From Xiphias gladius (taxonomy: Eukaryota > Chordata > Actinopteri > Istiophoriformes > Xiphiidae), in the NCBI RefSeq assembly GCF_016859285.1, contig NC_053408.1, positions 6,893,713 to 6,957,712 on the forward strand: DNA of 64,000 nucleotides, written 5' to 3'. The translations under genes were made by a program, and so were the position numbers. Of this stretch, positions 13,201 through 22,836 are shown in pieces. The notes under the pieces are model-generated. The model had not been told where the DNA came from. It was given only the letters and a program-made list of their open reading frames with translations, and ran no database searches. Within the stretch, counting starts at the first letter, position 1. Every line of letters begins with the position of its first letter.

Positions 13201-16200
13201 TTAAAATACCTTCTATGAATGGATAAACTTTCTTCTTTTTCGCTGAGCAAACACACCTTTAGTGATAAAAACCAATATTAAAAATCCTTGTGTAAAATCG
13301 ACACACAACCTTTAAACTTGACCCAATCTGTGGTTCACTTCTCAGCACTCTTTTGTTGTGTGTTTGAAGCCAGGAGTTGCTGACTGAGTGTAAAGGGAGA
13401 GCTAAGGTGGGTTGAGGATCTCTGGAGGAGAAGCATGCAGGATGTGGTCAGATACCTCAACACTAAAACCCCTCATCTGTGTGTGTGGATAAGGGTGTTT
13501 GTGTGGCTCTGAATGGCACCATATTCAGTACTATTACACATCTGGGCTCAGCAGGAGTCACGCCTGTAAACCACACAAACAAACACACACGCGGAGTAAC
13601 AGATGCTGAAAAGAGCCATTCACTGGAAAACTCACAAGCAACACTATAGGTCTTATATTAGAAAATGCTCCGTATTTCCTCACACATGCTCAGATTTAAA
13701 TAAAAGATTAGACTGTTTTCCTTTTCAAATACAGGTGAATATTTTTCTAAGAATTCACAAGTCTCTTTTTAATAGTGATAAATTGTGCAGACGGGCTCAC
13801 AAAGCTAGCCGTTTTCTGAAAAGATCATTTCAGCAGGAGTTTACCACCATACTAGCAGCTCTGTGACGCAGTGGCACTCTGAGCTAAAAGCTAAAGACAG
13901 CACGCTAACAGTCTTACGATGCTAACACGCTGCTATAAGGCAGGTACAGCGTTTGCCACGTTCATTGTCTTCGTTTAGTGTGTTAGCATGCTAACATTTG
14001 CTAATTAATACAAAAAAAAATAAAAACCTGTCATCCCAAAACCATACTACATACTGTGTAATGTATGCTATACACTAATGGTCATATATGTACTGTTTTA
14101 CAAGTAGAATACAAAAAAATTAAACACTTAACTGCTCAATACGAGAATGGGCATTAATTAAACTACGACTTTAGAGTGTCTCACCTCACAAATAGAGAAC
14201 AAAATGTTTTTCATAAAATTTAATACTTTTTTTGTTTCCCAAAATCTTTTTTGAGCTTTTTAACCATCATCCGCAATTTATTTCATTTTTTTTCCAGCTC
14301 ATCAATTTCCTATGTGCATTGCATTTTTGCGAGAATAGCGTGCATCAACAGCATGCTCAGAAATTGACTGTATTTAGTACGCATGTTGTCTGGTTTGAGT
14401 ATATTTTGTTTTGTCACTTTTTCCAACGTGAATACGGGAAATACAAAAAACCTTCTAAGAATTAGTATGTAGTATGGACTTTGGACATGCCAACAAAGCA
14501 CAGCTGGGGCTGACGGTAATGTCATTAGTTTTGGACCTGATGGTGGCGCTAGATGAAAAGTCCGGCAATCACTAAGTTATAAGAGCTCATACTGAGAGGG
14601 CCATGAATGTCTGCCCCAAACCTCACGACAATTTATCTGATAGTTGTCAAGGCATTTCACTGAAAGCAAAAAATGTTAACCTCATGGTGGTGCTATAGCA
14701 AAAGTCAGGGGATCATTAAAGTCAGCAGGATTCATCCTCTCGGGACTATGAATATACAACATTTTGTGGCAATATTCCCAATAGTTTTTAGTTGAGTTGA
14801 ATAGTTGCAAATATTTCTGTCTGGACCAACTAACAAACCAACATGGCCATCCCTAGAGTCAAAATCCATTTTGGATAGCCCTTTGCTTCAGACAAGATTT
14901 TCTGAAAATCCCTAAACATAGCCCCATCCATTATCATATTTGTAGAGTGGTGCAGGAGACCGAGAAAACAACAACTGCGGTCGGGTTTATGATTCCACAG
15001 CACAATCTGCTTAGAAACCACTAAACATTATATAATGCTGGTAAAGCTTCAGACACACATACAAAAAAAAAAACCCCACCATCCCCAGCTGAATTCTGTG
15101 CCCACAGCAAGATTATAAACACCCACATAATCAGGAGAAAAACTGCACTCCTAATTTTAGCCCCAGTCTAGACAGAAACAGCAGTGCGACTCAGATTAGT
15201 ACACAGAGAGATGGAGCCGAGTCTCTGCATATCAGCTTTACTTAGTCAAATACTTTAACTCCTTCCAAGCCTTTCGGCCTGTTGTCAAATTCTCTCTTTC
15301 CTCTCCGGACGTGAGCTCTTTTTGATCTGCAGCTCTCATTAGTTGACCTTCAGGTTCATGATTTGGTTGAACGAACCCTGCGGAGGAACTGTCCCGTATC
15401 AACATTTCTGCGTTCGGGAGCTGGTAGATTGTCATTTCGCTTTTAATTAGTCTGACAGGATGAGACGTTGAAATAAATTTCAATCAGTGACAGTCTGAAA
15501 GCCTGTTAATTGCCACTACAGGAGTCACAGCTGCTGAAATGTATCCGATGCTGTTAAATGACCAAGAAACAGCCACACCATTTGATGCTGAAACGGATTG
15601 TTGATTAATCGGTTGCTGTTTTTGCTTCTCAGATGTGAGGATTTGCTGCTCTCTATTTTATATAATCGCAAATTAAATATCTTTGGATTCTGGACTGTTG
15701 GTTGAACCATTTGAGACATCGCCCTGGGCATTTTCCACTATTGTCTGATGACTTATAAACTAAACACTTACTCAAAAAAAGTAAGTGGACCCCCCACCCC
15801 CCCTTTTATACGTAGTTTTGTAATCTTAATATAATCTTATCTGATTTTGTGACTTTGTGAGGAAGATCATATGATGTGATTGGAAGCTCCGGAACAAGTA
15901 CTAGGCTAACCTCGTGGTGAGACTGCGTTTGCAACAACTGATCTAGCTGTTGGTGTGTGAGAATACCTACCGCTACAGGTCTGGTCCCCAGGAAGTTAAG
16001 GTCTGTGTTTTCCCCAAACAGGTAACCCTCCGGATGGGTGGAGTCAAACTTCTCTCCACCCATGATGAAATGGCTGGCAAAGTAACTCCCTGCACACAGA
16101 GAGACTGGCTTTAAAACACATGAAACTTAATACATACATCACATCACCTGGGATTACAACAATCATACGAATTAAAAATAGCAAAATCAAAAACACAGTG

Positions 16201-19200
16201 CGGTAGCACTATAGTAGCTGTGAATAATTTGGTGTATCTAAACCTGTTTTCAAATTCCGTTATATAATTGCTATTTTTTATTCCATCTTTTTTATAGATT
16301 TTTGAATCAAGTTATTGTTCTTTGTTTGAAGAAAAACTATATTTAAAAACTGAAAACTACATATTTTGTGCAATGCAAGAAACATTGGCCCTTTCTTAAG
16401 CAAATAAAAACGCTGTCGTTTGAAACTATTTTAACAGTATCTTGAAACAAGACAGAATAAGGCAGATTGCCGCACTCCTGTCTTATATTTTATATTATAT
16501 TAGTATAGATCATATTTAATACAATTTGGCATTTATTTGCGTGGTTCCAGACTCTTGAATCTCTGCCCTAACCTCCATTTTTTTTAAGCTACTAAAACTA
16601 TAAGGCAAAAATAGGGAAATTCAGTGTAATTATCAGGCTGGAGTATTATAGTTAAGTTAAATAAGAACTGCTGAAATAATTTTACTCTTTTTTCATTTGT
16701 TTTACAAAAATAAAGTTTTAGGCCACAATAACAGACAAAAAGACGTAAAATTGAGATGGGTTTTTTTTTTCAGGTTTGCAGACGTTCTATTTCCAGCTGC
16801 AAAGCCTACACATCTGGCATTTCACTGACATAAAACATTAACCTTTGTGTTAAATATTTGAACAATTTAGTTGGCACCGTTAGCCAGATACCTCCAGTCA
16901 CCACTAAAACGGCCATATATTCTCAAACTGCTAGACCTCAAACACCAAAAACAACATCAAATGAGCTTTACAGGCATTTATCCTTGAATGATCAAGTACA
17001 GGTGGTGGGAAAGACTAAAAACGTTGGGAAAAGGTAGAGCTGTTTTTTTTCAAGAAGACAGAAGATGCCCTGAGATAGACTAGTGAAGGAATACTGACTG
17101 AAGTTGGGCTGTTGTTGGCCTTCAGCTTGTCCACTTGTTTACCAAGAGTTTGGGTTGATGACAACAAGACTAAACTGACGTTCTGCCTTTTAATCACAGG
17201 TTGGGCTAATATCATAAGACTATAATTGTGGTATGGAGTCTTTAAATACATGCTGGATAGTCAAGTCATGTTTGTGCTGGGAGCGCATTTAGTCTCAATA
17301 ATAATAATAATGCATCGCTTATCTGAAGCAGAGTCTATTTTCCTTTACATTTATTAATGCTGGAGAGGACAGAGGGGTTTGGATGCTCTGACCTTAAAGC
17401 TATTCGATCTGTAGAAAAATCCATAACACGACAAATCATGAGCTAAAAAAAGCTCCAATGACGATGCGGTCTCTCTGTCTTCATTACCTTATTATTATTT
17501 ACAGCAGGTGGGAGAGGCGAGGTTGGTCAAGGCTTTGTCACCAGATCCCCCAGACAGGAACTGGGGCTGACAGATCGGTTTCACAGGCAGCCTTCGCCAC
17601 CAACTTCCTCCCCTCCCAACAGCAGCAGCACCACCACCACTCGTTCAAGGCTGCAACCAGGACCGTTAAATCCAAAATTCATATATCCTGTGACTAATTC
17701 AGCTGAACTGTGGTGAGAGGAGCGCTGATGGCAGCCACAAGTCAACCATTTTTTCGTCCCTTTCATTCTCGCTTCAGTATATAATATCACTATAAATCTA
17801 AGATATCATTGTGATATCAGTATATAGCCTCACAAATCACGTCTGAGTACAACAAAACACTACTTATATTCCCTGATTCCATTTCAGATCTCATTTTGTG
17901 AGAGATTTTCATTGACTTTATTTCTTTGCTTATGATAGAACTGAAAGGCAACAACATTATATCTTCACAATACAATTTTGGCGGTAATATTGGATTACTG
18001 CTAAACCCCAATAGGGAGCTGAACGTAGTGCTGCCATCACAAAATGTCACGTAGAGGAACAATAAAAACACAAATTCAAAACACACATAGGTCAAGTCCA
18101 GGTCCAAAGGACAGTCTGTGACCTTACTATATAGCCAGCCCTACTATATACGAATAGTAGGGTTGGTTCTGATACAGGTGCCATTACAGTACCGGGTTTT
18201 TAGTGACAATATGAAAACAAAAACCTTTATTTAATCTTAAAAACTAAGGAGAGCCTCTGAAATCCGTCAGTGTGTATTTTTTCAAAGCAGACAGCGGTAG
18301 AAGAACTTTGCCTTAATAATGCACAATATGAATTTAGCAAAATTATTTAATTAGGAAATAACTAATCAGAGAATAAGTGAACGGGACTCAAATACTGACC
18401 GCGTTGTTGATTAATCGACCAGTCAATCAACAGAAAATTAAACAGCGATGATTTTAAGTTGAGATGTTTTTTTTAAGCAAAAATACCAAAAATTTGGTTG
18501 CAGCTTCCGCTCTGCTTCCAAACGTGAATTTTTGCTGGTTTTGATAATCTTCTGCAATAATATGTTGAATATCTTTGGGTTTTGGGCTGCTGTTTGGACA
18601 AAACAAACAATCCGAAGCTGTCACATTGGGTTCTGGGAAATTGTGGTGGACAATTTCACTATTTTCTGATGTTCTATATATCAACTGATTAACTGATTGA
18701 AAAAAATAGCTAAGAGAACAATAGATAAATAAAATATAATTAGTTGCAGCCCTACTTTTACATTTAAAAAATGTAATAAAAATAATAATAATAAAATAAT
18801 AATAATAAGTTTGATACCTGGAAAAGAGATGTGTTACAGTGAGTTACAATTTGTCTTTAGAGCTGAAAAATGGCGGTCAGAACAATTGTGAAAAATCTTC
18901 TCCTGCCAAAGATTCACCGTTTACGGCTTCTCAAATGTTTATTATCACTGTGAAATGAATATAGTTGGGTTTTGGCAATTTGAAGATTTCAGTCTCTGCT
19001 CTGGGAAACTGTGGCGTGAATTTTTTAAACTATTTTGACGATTTATATTGGAAAAACTAATCTTCAAATTAAAAGATGATGGAATTAATCATTGGTTGTA
19101 GTCGCATTTTAAATCTAAAAACCTGATTTACACTGAACACACATATTACTTTCATGGATACAGCCTCTCTGTTGCTGATGGTTATTGTTTTGTTTGTTTG

Positions 19201-19912
19201 GGGTTTTTTTTTAAATGTCCATCCTCTTGGGATCCGTCATCTCTTATTTTACAGGCAGACTGTGACAGTCATGAAGCTATCAACCACAGTCCAGCTCCCT
19301 ACCAAAAAGATGCTCATAGATGCACTAAGATCGGAGCTGATCCGAGATCAGCAAATAGATGAGAAATTTATCTTTGTTATATAAAGGAGTACTTGTATAA
19401 ATATGTGGGATTTATAATACACAGGTTAATAGCCCCGATGTGTGGCTTGTCAGTAGCCTTCCATGGGCATGACAACAATGCTGCAGTGCCAGTTTAGAGT
19501 ACATGATAAGATATAACAAATTAAAAAAAAAAATAAAGTGAAGGCAAAGTTCAATGTGAATTTGTTAAGGGAAAAATTCAGTTGACAGGAGGCTCAGAAA
19601 AAAAAAATCAGGTATGGATCCTCCCTCTCTCCACAGGTAACTACTCCAGGTTAAAGGCCGAAATGCCCCGTAGGCCTGTCATCAACCAAGGGAGGAGGAG
19701 GATGCCTCGGCTACTTTTCATTTGCCCCCATGCGTTTGTAGATCCAAATAAAGCATCTGCAATAAGCTGCGGAGTGCGTAACGGATACCCACCCCCAGGT
19801 CCGACCTGTTGTTCGGCGACTTACCAGATTTCGGTGGATAACGGTACACCGAGCTGGACGGAATGTCCACTTCTTCCACGCCTATGTTTTGTCTGCTTGT
19901 TAAAGCTCCCAT
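1160..19912 (-). CDS. rnf157: rnf157, RING-type E3 ubiquitin ligase (mahogunin family), 16 coding exons
   Basis: Sixteen exons with GT-AG borders sum to 1,812 bases in one unbroken frame (603 residues and a stop); human RNF157 is about 679. The start begins MGALTSRQ, a likely N-myristoylation signal as in the family. A conserved beta-rich domain fills about residues 30-265. A C3HC4 RING follows with C278, C281, C293, H295, C299, C302, C313 and C316. The C-terminal half is Ser-rich and acidic, with the family blocks IPPGYEVVSLLEALNGP and SSSLAQSVMSMASS. By family knowledge it is a cytosolic E3 ligase acting in neuronal survival and signalling. The blocks after the RING match RNF157 better than MGRN1. 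It lies head to head with srsf2. The last exon is the least certain because I could not match it to a remembered human tail. Confidence 0.93.
1348..1565 (-). CDS. rnf157: rnf157 coding exon 15
   Basis: Encodes DPVSSSLAQSVMSMASSHSQ and an acidic tail ending PSQQDG. The acceptor is tgccag. The donor gtgagg at 1,342-1,347 is chosen because it joins the next exon in frame. Without that splice the frame stops at 1,306. Confidence 0.82.
1566..4599. other. rnf157 intron 14 (larger part)
   Basis: Non-coding. It holds a foldback transposon at 2,283-3,074. No exon was recognised in the rest, which is AT-rich and unremarkable. Confidence 0.6.
2283..3074. mobile_element. Foldback (long inverted repeat) MITE, copy 1
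   Basis: The left about 200 bases and the reverse complement of the right about 180 bases match. Shared blocks include taaagactgg / taaagactga, the tctgtgcg-type block, and agcttagcat-type motifs. Both ends read TTAAAG. No coding capacity is seen. It is a nonautonomous DNA element that could form a long hairpin in the rnf157 pre-mRNA. Related copies lie near 55.7, 57.4 and 57.9-58.5 kb. Confidence 0.75.
4600..4845 (+). repeat. Fish dispersed repeat with telomere-like TTAGG motifs, copy 1
   Basis: Contains gtgaggac units, then aaggttgagatgtggtttt, aaggttaggttta and ggctagggtt, then attatgtcagagtgggtcc. I recall this arrangement as an interspersed fish repeat. It ends directly against the donor of rnf157 exon 14. 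Confidence 0.65.
4852..4960 (-). CDS. rnf157: rnf157 coding exon 14
   Basis: Encodes CGVTPDSENLTLSSSGAIDQ and SSCTGTPLSSTITSPE, nearly identical to the human protein as I recall it. The acceptor is ttacag and the donor gtaaac. Inverted copies of one repeat family lie on both sides. Confidence 0.92.
5035..5252 (-). repeat. Fish dispersed repeat with telomere-like TTAGG motifs, copy 2 (inverted)
   Basis: Read on the minus strand it shows gaggtccccatgg, gagggttgagac, ggggttttagggtt and ggttaaggttagggtaaggg, the same order of blocks as copy 1. It fills most of the intron between rnf157 exons 13 and 14. Confidence 0.65.
5259..5361 (-). CDS. rnf157: rnf157 coding exon 13
   Basis: Encodes SLSQNSSVLPEEEDEKSCSE followed by SEACRHKLAVGQQE. 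The acceptor is tttcag and the donor gtgtgt. The adjoining 298-bp intron is largely repeat-derived. Confidence 0.9.
5362..6449. other. rnf157 intron 12
   Basis: No exon, RNA gene or clear mobile element was recognised. There is a C10 run near 6,121. Confidence 0.5.
6450..6682 (-). CDS. rnf157: rnf157 coding exon 12
   Basis: Encodes ASEHIPPGYEVVSLLEALNG and a Pro/Ser-rich stretch ending in SQGLKLKKSGSK. The acceptor is gtgcag and the donor gtgagt. Confidence 0.92.
6781..6893 (-). CDS. rnf157: rnf157 coding exon 11
   Basis: Encodes the conserved segment after the RING, FRALLQIRAMRKKLSPLSPT, then SFNPVVTSQTSDSEEHS. The acceptor is ctgcag and the donor gtgaga. Confidence 0.92.
6894..8198. other. 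rnf157 intron 10
   Basis: AT-rich intron with no recognised exon or repeat. A duplicated phrase (tatttactaaacct at about 7,159 and 7,231) suggests a small local duplication. Confidence 0.45.
8199..8358 (-). CDS. rnf157: rnf157 coding exon 10 (RING finger)
   Basis: Carries all eight zinc ligands of the C3HC4 RING: CVVC, then CRHLCLC, NAC and CPIC. The residue before the third-from-last ligand is Cys (NCCPIC), where I recall Asn in the human protein. The acceptor is ccccag and the donor gtgagt. Confidence 0.95.
8534..8605 (-). CDS. rnf157: rnf157 coding exon 9
   Basis: Encodes VDGVSYLLQEIYGIENKYNS followed by QESK. The acceptor is tcccag and the donor gtaaat; phase 0 on both sides. Confidence 0.91.
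8776..8823 (-). CDS. rnf157: rnf157 coding exon 8 (48 bp)
   Basis: Encodes HMDGSYCVKPLKQKQV, sixteen codons in phase 0 on both sides. The acceptor is cggcag and the donor gtaaat. Confidence 0.91.
9251..9592 (+). mobile_element. hAT-like MITE, full copy with target-site duplication
   Basis: Starts tagggctgcaac and ends gttgcagctcta, which are imperfect terminal inverted repeats. It is flanked by AAGTATAG (9,243-9,250) and AAGTAGAG (9,593-9,600), an 8-bp duplication with one mismatch as expected for hAT transposons. No coding capacity. Confidence 0.78.
10040..10230 (+). mobile_element. hAT-like MITE, degraded partial copy
   Basis: Shares the internal order of the 9,251 copy (caaaacccaaagacattgaat, then a tggcatttt block, then gattaattaattg). 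Ends are not recognisable. Confidence 0.5.
10319..10362 (-). CDS. rnf157: rnf157 coding exon 7 (44 bp)
   Basis: Micro-sized exon encoding EHLGHSHILLATFEK. The acceptor is ctgcag and the donor gtaaga. It joins exons 6 and 8 in frame. Confidence 0.9.
10459..10525 (-). CDS. rnf157: rnf157 coding exon 6
   Basis: Encodes LLFDMDKEVFPMVVQAVVDE and GE. The acceptor is cctcag and the donor gtgagt; the exon ends one base into the next codon. Confidence 0.92.
10648..10765 (-). CDS. rnf157: rnf157 coding exon 5
   Basis: Encodes YLPQDSSLQSETVHFKRGVC and QQFCLPSHTVNLSEWADDE. The acceptor is gtgcag and the donor gtgggc. Confidence 0.92.
10766..12126. other. rnf157 intron 4
   Basis: No exon or clear mobile element recognised. 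An A16-class run lies near 11,306 and a T16-class run near 11,789. Confidence 0.45.
12127..12276 (-). CDS. rnf157: rnf157 coding exon 4
   Basis: Encodes CSEDLKLPGDEAAGK and then YNVEFTFDADTQVAITIYYQ, the core of the pre-RING domain. The acceptor is ttctag and the donor gtaagt. Confidence 0.92.
12277..12682. other. rnf157 intron 3
   Basis: Short AT-rich intron. Nothing else seen. Confidence 0.5.
12683..12771 (-). CDS. rnf157: rnf157 coding exon 3
   Basis: Encodes FPYAAPPPQEPVKTLRSL and NIRKDTLRLV. The acceptor is cttcag and the donor gtatgc; the last Arg codon is split after two bases. Confidence 0.92.
13862..14020 (-). repeat. Dispersed repeat rich in GCTAGC/GCTAAC motifs
   Basis: On the minus strand it has ttagcatgctaacacac and related words also seen at 50,150-50,340, in the same order. 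Part of the same family as 14,585-14,880. Confidence 0.5.
14585..14880 (-). repeat. Dispersed repeat, 'atgaatgtctgc...cctcatggtggtgct' family
   Basis: Shares ccatgaatgt, ggcatttcact and cctcatggtgg words with 59,355-59,640, and the reverse complement with 49,400-49,729. Class not determined. Confidence 0.5.
15570..15765 (+). mobile_element. hAT-like MITE, partial
   Basis: Has gttgattaatcgg, gcttctcagatgtgagga and the aaatatctttggatt block of the family. Confidence 0.5.
15971..16089 (-). CDS. rnf157: rnf157 coding exon 2
   Basis: Encodes SYFASHFIMGGEKFDSTHPE through NFLGTRPVA, very close to the human protein. The acceptor is tgtgcag and the donor gtaggt. Confidence 0.93.
18376..18754 (+). 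mobile_element. hAT-like MITE, near full length
   Basis: Starts near gttgttgattaatcgacc and ends ttagttgcagccct, the family's 3' terminus. It contains the internal atctttgggttttgggctgc block. The 5' end is worn. Confidence 0.6.
19000..19110 (+). mobile_element. hAT-like MITE, fragment
   Basis: Short piece with tctgggaaactgtggcgtg, attttgacgattta and aattaatcattggttgtag, all in family order. Confidence 0.45.
19825..19912 (-). CDS. rnf157: rnf157 coding exon 1 (start codon)
   Basis: Encodes MGALTSRQNIGVEEVDIPSS and on to PPKS, ending one base into a Gly codon. The donor reads gtaagt on the minus strand (19,819-19,824). An upstream in-frame ATG at 19,933 is less likely because the family begins at MGALTSRQ. 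Confidence 0.93.
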
Positions 19913-20228
19913 TTCCACTCGAATAAAGACCACACGGGTTCACGGGCATAACACTTCGGGCTCGCTTTGTTCACGGCGTCTCCTTATTCCCCGTCATTTA
20001 ATCCAGTTCGCGCTGCCCTGTCCATTTCGTGTCGGGTCCAAGCCCCCGCCGCGAATGTGACCGTCCCGGGGATTAGCGGTTGTTCCCCGGGTGCTTACCC
20101 CCTCCCCTGGTCAACCGTGCAGCTCGTTCTGGGGCAGAAAACAGCCGTTAGTGGCGGCGAGGCTCTCTCATGGTGCGCCGCAGTCGTGCGATCGACCGAA
20201 GCGAAAATCTCCGTGTCTGCCTGGCTTT

Positions 20229-20261
<33 letters not shown>

Positions 20262-20436
20262 CTACGGGCGAGTGTGTGGCACAAAATAGCGATGCGGTCG
20301 TCGACATCTCCCGGCCCACTGGATGTTGGTCATGTATCCCCGGCGCTTGTCGTCGCTGGATTCTGTCAAAGAGGTCTGTGGCTCCCCATGACGTCAGCCG
20401 GGCACAAATCCGGACCGTGGTTTTTGCGCAGTCCCC

Positions 20437-20474
<38 letters not shown>

Positions 20475-21201
20475 CTCCAGCAGCAGCAGCAGCAGCGGCA
20501 GCTTACTGCCGACCAACCCGCTGACTGCAGTGCAGAGGACGGCACCGTAGAACACACACCGAGCCGAAAGCGTTTTTATCCTCTAGACACGAGTGGAAAT
20601 GTCCGCCAAAGCTGAACATTTCAGCGTAACAGCAGAAAATGCTCTCGCTGTGATTTAAAATAAAGATGCCAACTGAGGGTTGTTTTTTCGCAACAAGTAG
20701 TGTCGCAAAGCAAACTATAAGAGTAGTAGGACGACCAAGGGTTCAGAACAACCGTACCTGTATTTGTTTAACGAGAACAAGAACAACTGTTAACTCATGA
20801 CAAATAGCGTGTTTTTTTTTTATTATTATTTATTTTTTTAGTGAAACTAAATTGAATAACGGCCGAATAACGGTCCCGCGTTGCTGTTAAACCGACTCCC
20901 CGTCGACAGGTGGCAGAGTAACGTTCGATGCGAAGGAAGACGAGCAGTCAAGCCGCCAATCAGAGGCGGCCACCACGGGCGCAAAGAAAGGGGAAAAGGA
21001 AGCCTTATTGCCGCCATTTCACGTGAAAGCATCGCGGTAAGAACGACGTCTAGGGCTAAACAATTGCAAAAATCACAGAGAATCTGAATTAAATACACTA
21101 ACTCGAGATTTATAAAGCAAACGTAGTCGTTTAAGCAAGTCGTAGGGCCTGAAAGTTTTCGTCTTGACTGGGCCTTTTTCTTTTTCTTGGAGACGAAGAA
21201 A
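19913..21201. promoter_or_regulatory. Divergent CpG-rich promoter region of rnf157 and srsf2
   Basis: The two start codons are 1,289 bases apart on opposite strands. CpG is frequent in about 19,900-20,600 and 20,860-21,060. The interval also holds a T28 run (20,231-20,258), a CT microsatellite (20,443-20,476) and a short CAG repeat (from 20,479). Long frames here are shadows of these repeats. Confidence 0.65.
20443..20497. repeat. (CT)n microsatellite followed by (CAG)n
   Basis: About 34 bases of CT with one interruption, then six CAG units. Non-coding by context. Confidence 0.9.
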
Positions 21202-21557
21202 ATGAGCTACGGAAGGCCGCCGCCAGACGTTGAGGGGATGACCTCCCTCAAAGTGGACAACCTGACTTACCGAACTTCGCCGGAGACATTGCGCCGAGTT
21301 TTCGAGAAGTATGGCCGCGTGGGAGATGTGTATATCCCCCGGGATAGATACACCAAGGAGAGCCGTGGCTTCGCCTTCGTGCGGTTCCTCGACAAGCGCG
21401 ACGCCGAGGACGCCATGGACGCTATGGACGGCGCGCTGCTCGACGGGCGGGAGCTCCGGGTGCAGATGGCCCGCTACGGGAGACCACCGGACTCCATGTA
21501 CAGCCGGAGAGGTGCTCCGCCGCGAAGATACGGAGGGTACGGACGTAGAAGCAGGAG
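21202..21557 (+). CDS. srsf2: srsf2 coding exon 1 (RRM)
   Basis: 356 bases: 118 codons plus two bases of a Ser codon, then donor gtaatg. Start ATG at 21,202 follows ttggagacgaagaaa. The protein matches human SRSF2 over the whole RRM with few changes. Confidence 0.96.
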
Positions 21558-22284
21558 GTAATGCCGGGTTGGTTAGGTTTGACTGAGGAACATTAGTATT
21601 CCAAAAGAACTGACGAGCACATGGTGCACTAAACGAAAACAGTTTGAAAACATTTCCTCCTCGTCTTCCTATATATCATTATGTAAACCTTAAATATTCT
21701 CACAACGCTTGTAGGTTAATGGTTCACTTATATTAGTCATCTGGTTATTAGTCTGAACACTGCCTTGATTTGCATAGGTTGATACAACGTACTGGAATTT
21801 AAACTCTTTTCATTATCAGTTAACCTACGGGTCATATTCATGACCAATCGATTAAGCGTTTGGTTTCGAGTCAGCAATTACCGAAGAGGCGAGCCCGCCC
21901 GCATCACGAAGTTTTTTTGTCCCCAAAGGTTGTTTGTCAGCAAAAAAAAAAAATAAAATAAAAAAATATATAAAATATAATAAATATAAAATAATAAATC
22001 AATTATTAATATAAATGAAAATTCATGAATGAGTTGATGATATAGGATAATACATAATCTGAAATTGATGATTTGATGATGAAATTTGGTCGTCAAGTTC
22101 AAAAAAAAAAAAAAAAAAAAAAAAAACGCGCCGGATAATCTTGCAGCCTCCTCTCAAATTTTTTTTTTTTTTTTTTTTTTTCATAAAATTAAAAAAAATT
22201 TTTGTTCTTGGGGGGAGTTGGGGTCAAGGTCGGTCAAAACATGACAAAAAACAACCAAGTTAAAAAAAAAAAAAAATTTTGTTG

Positions 22285-22315
<31 letters not shown>

Positions 22316-22409
22316 CTATTACTCTAAGTTTTAACAGCTCAGCTTTTTTTTTTGTCTTTTGTTTTGTTTTTTTTTTTTTTAGTAGTTGTTTATAAGGTGG
22401 TGAAATTTG

Positions 22410-22470
<61 letters not shown>

Positions 22471-22836
22471 TTTCTTCTCTGCAACAACAAAAGCAAACAA
22501 GCCCCCGCCCCGTCCGCGAAGCAGTAGCCGCAGCAGAGCAGAAGCAAGCCGTTCGATCCAGGCGCCCCCCACACAGCCCGCCTCAGGTCCCGCTCCTACT
22601 CCAGGTCCAGGTCCAGGTCCAGGTCTAAGTCTAAGTCCAAGTCCAAGTCCAAGTCCAGAACACCCAGACGGAGCAAGTCAAAGTCTCCCTCCAGGTCTCG
22701 CTCCCGCTCCAGATCCAAGTCAAGGAGTCGAACACCGCCTTCCAACAGAGGGTCAAAGTCCAAGTCCAAGTCCAGGTCCAGGTCCAAATCCAAGAGTAGG
22801 CCTAAATCACCAGAGGACAACGGCGCTGAGTCTTAA
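21202..22836 (+). CDS. srsf2: srsf2 (SC35), serine/arginine-rich splicing factor 2
   Basis: Nuclear SR protein that binds exonic splicing enhancers and recruits the spliceosome. Exon 1 encodes [20 protein letters not shown], an RRM at about residues 14-92 with RNP2 LKVDNL and RNP1 RGFAFVRF, and the linker with Pro95, the residue mutated in human myeloid disease. The frame passes through the donor gtaatg after RRSR. The RS exon ends in long RS/KS repeats, then PEDNGAES and TAA at 22,834. Between the acceptor and about 22,580 the RS-like codons lie in three different frames, and a TAG lies in the terminal frame, so the gene as written is frameshifted. Because it is next to 20-54-base homopolymers, I infer assembly error rather than gene death. 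Confidence 0.93.
21558..22501. other. srsf2 intron 1, loaded with homopolymers
   Basis: Contains A26 (22,101-22,126), T23 (22,159-22,181), T29 (22,285-22,313) and T54 (22,412-22,465). The rest is AT-rich and has no recognised feature. Confidence 0.8.
22502..22836 (+). CDS. srsf2: srsf2 coding exon 2 (RS domain, frame disrupted at its 5' end)
   Basis: The acceptor is probably aacaag at 22,496-22,501; an alternative ends at 22,493. From about 22,580 to the TAA the frame is clean: [28 protein letters not shown], then a second RS/KS block. From 22,502 to about 22,580, fragments of RS sequence sit in different frames. Confidence 0.75.

Larger units (their letters stand above)
12772..15970. other. 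rnf157 intron 2
   Basis: Contains fragments of a dispersed fish repeat at 13,862-14,020 and 14,585-14,880, and a partial hAT-like MITE at 15,570-15,765. No exon recognised. Confidence 0.5.
16090..19824. other. rnf157 intron 1
   Basis: AT-rich. Holds a hAT-like MITE (18,376-18,754), a further fragment (19,000-19,110) and (AAT)n-type low complexity near 18,780. No exon recognised. Confidence 0.5.

Noticed and set aside
19967-20615. Two overlapping plus-strand frames of 174 and 185 codons
   Set aside because: They read through T28, CT and CAG tracts in the rnf157/srsf2 promoter and resemble no known protein.
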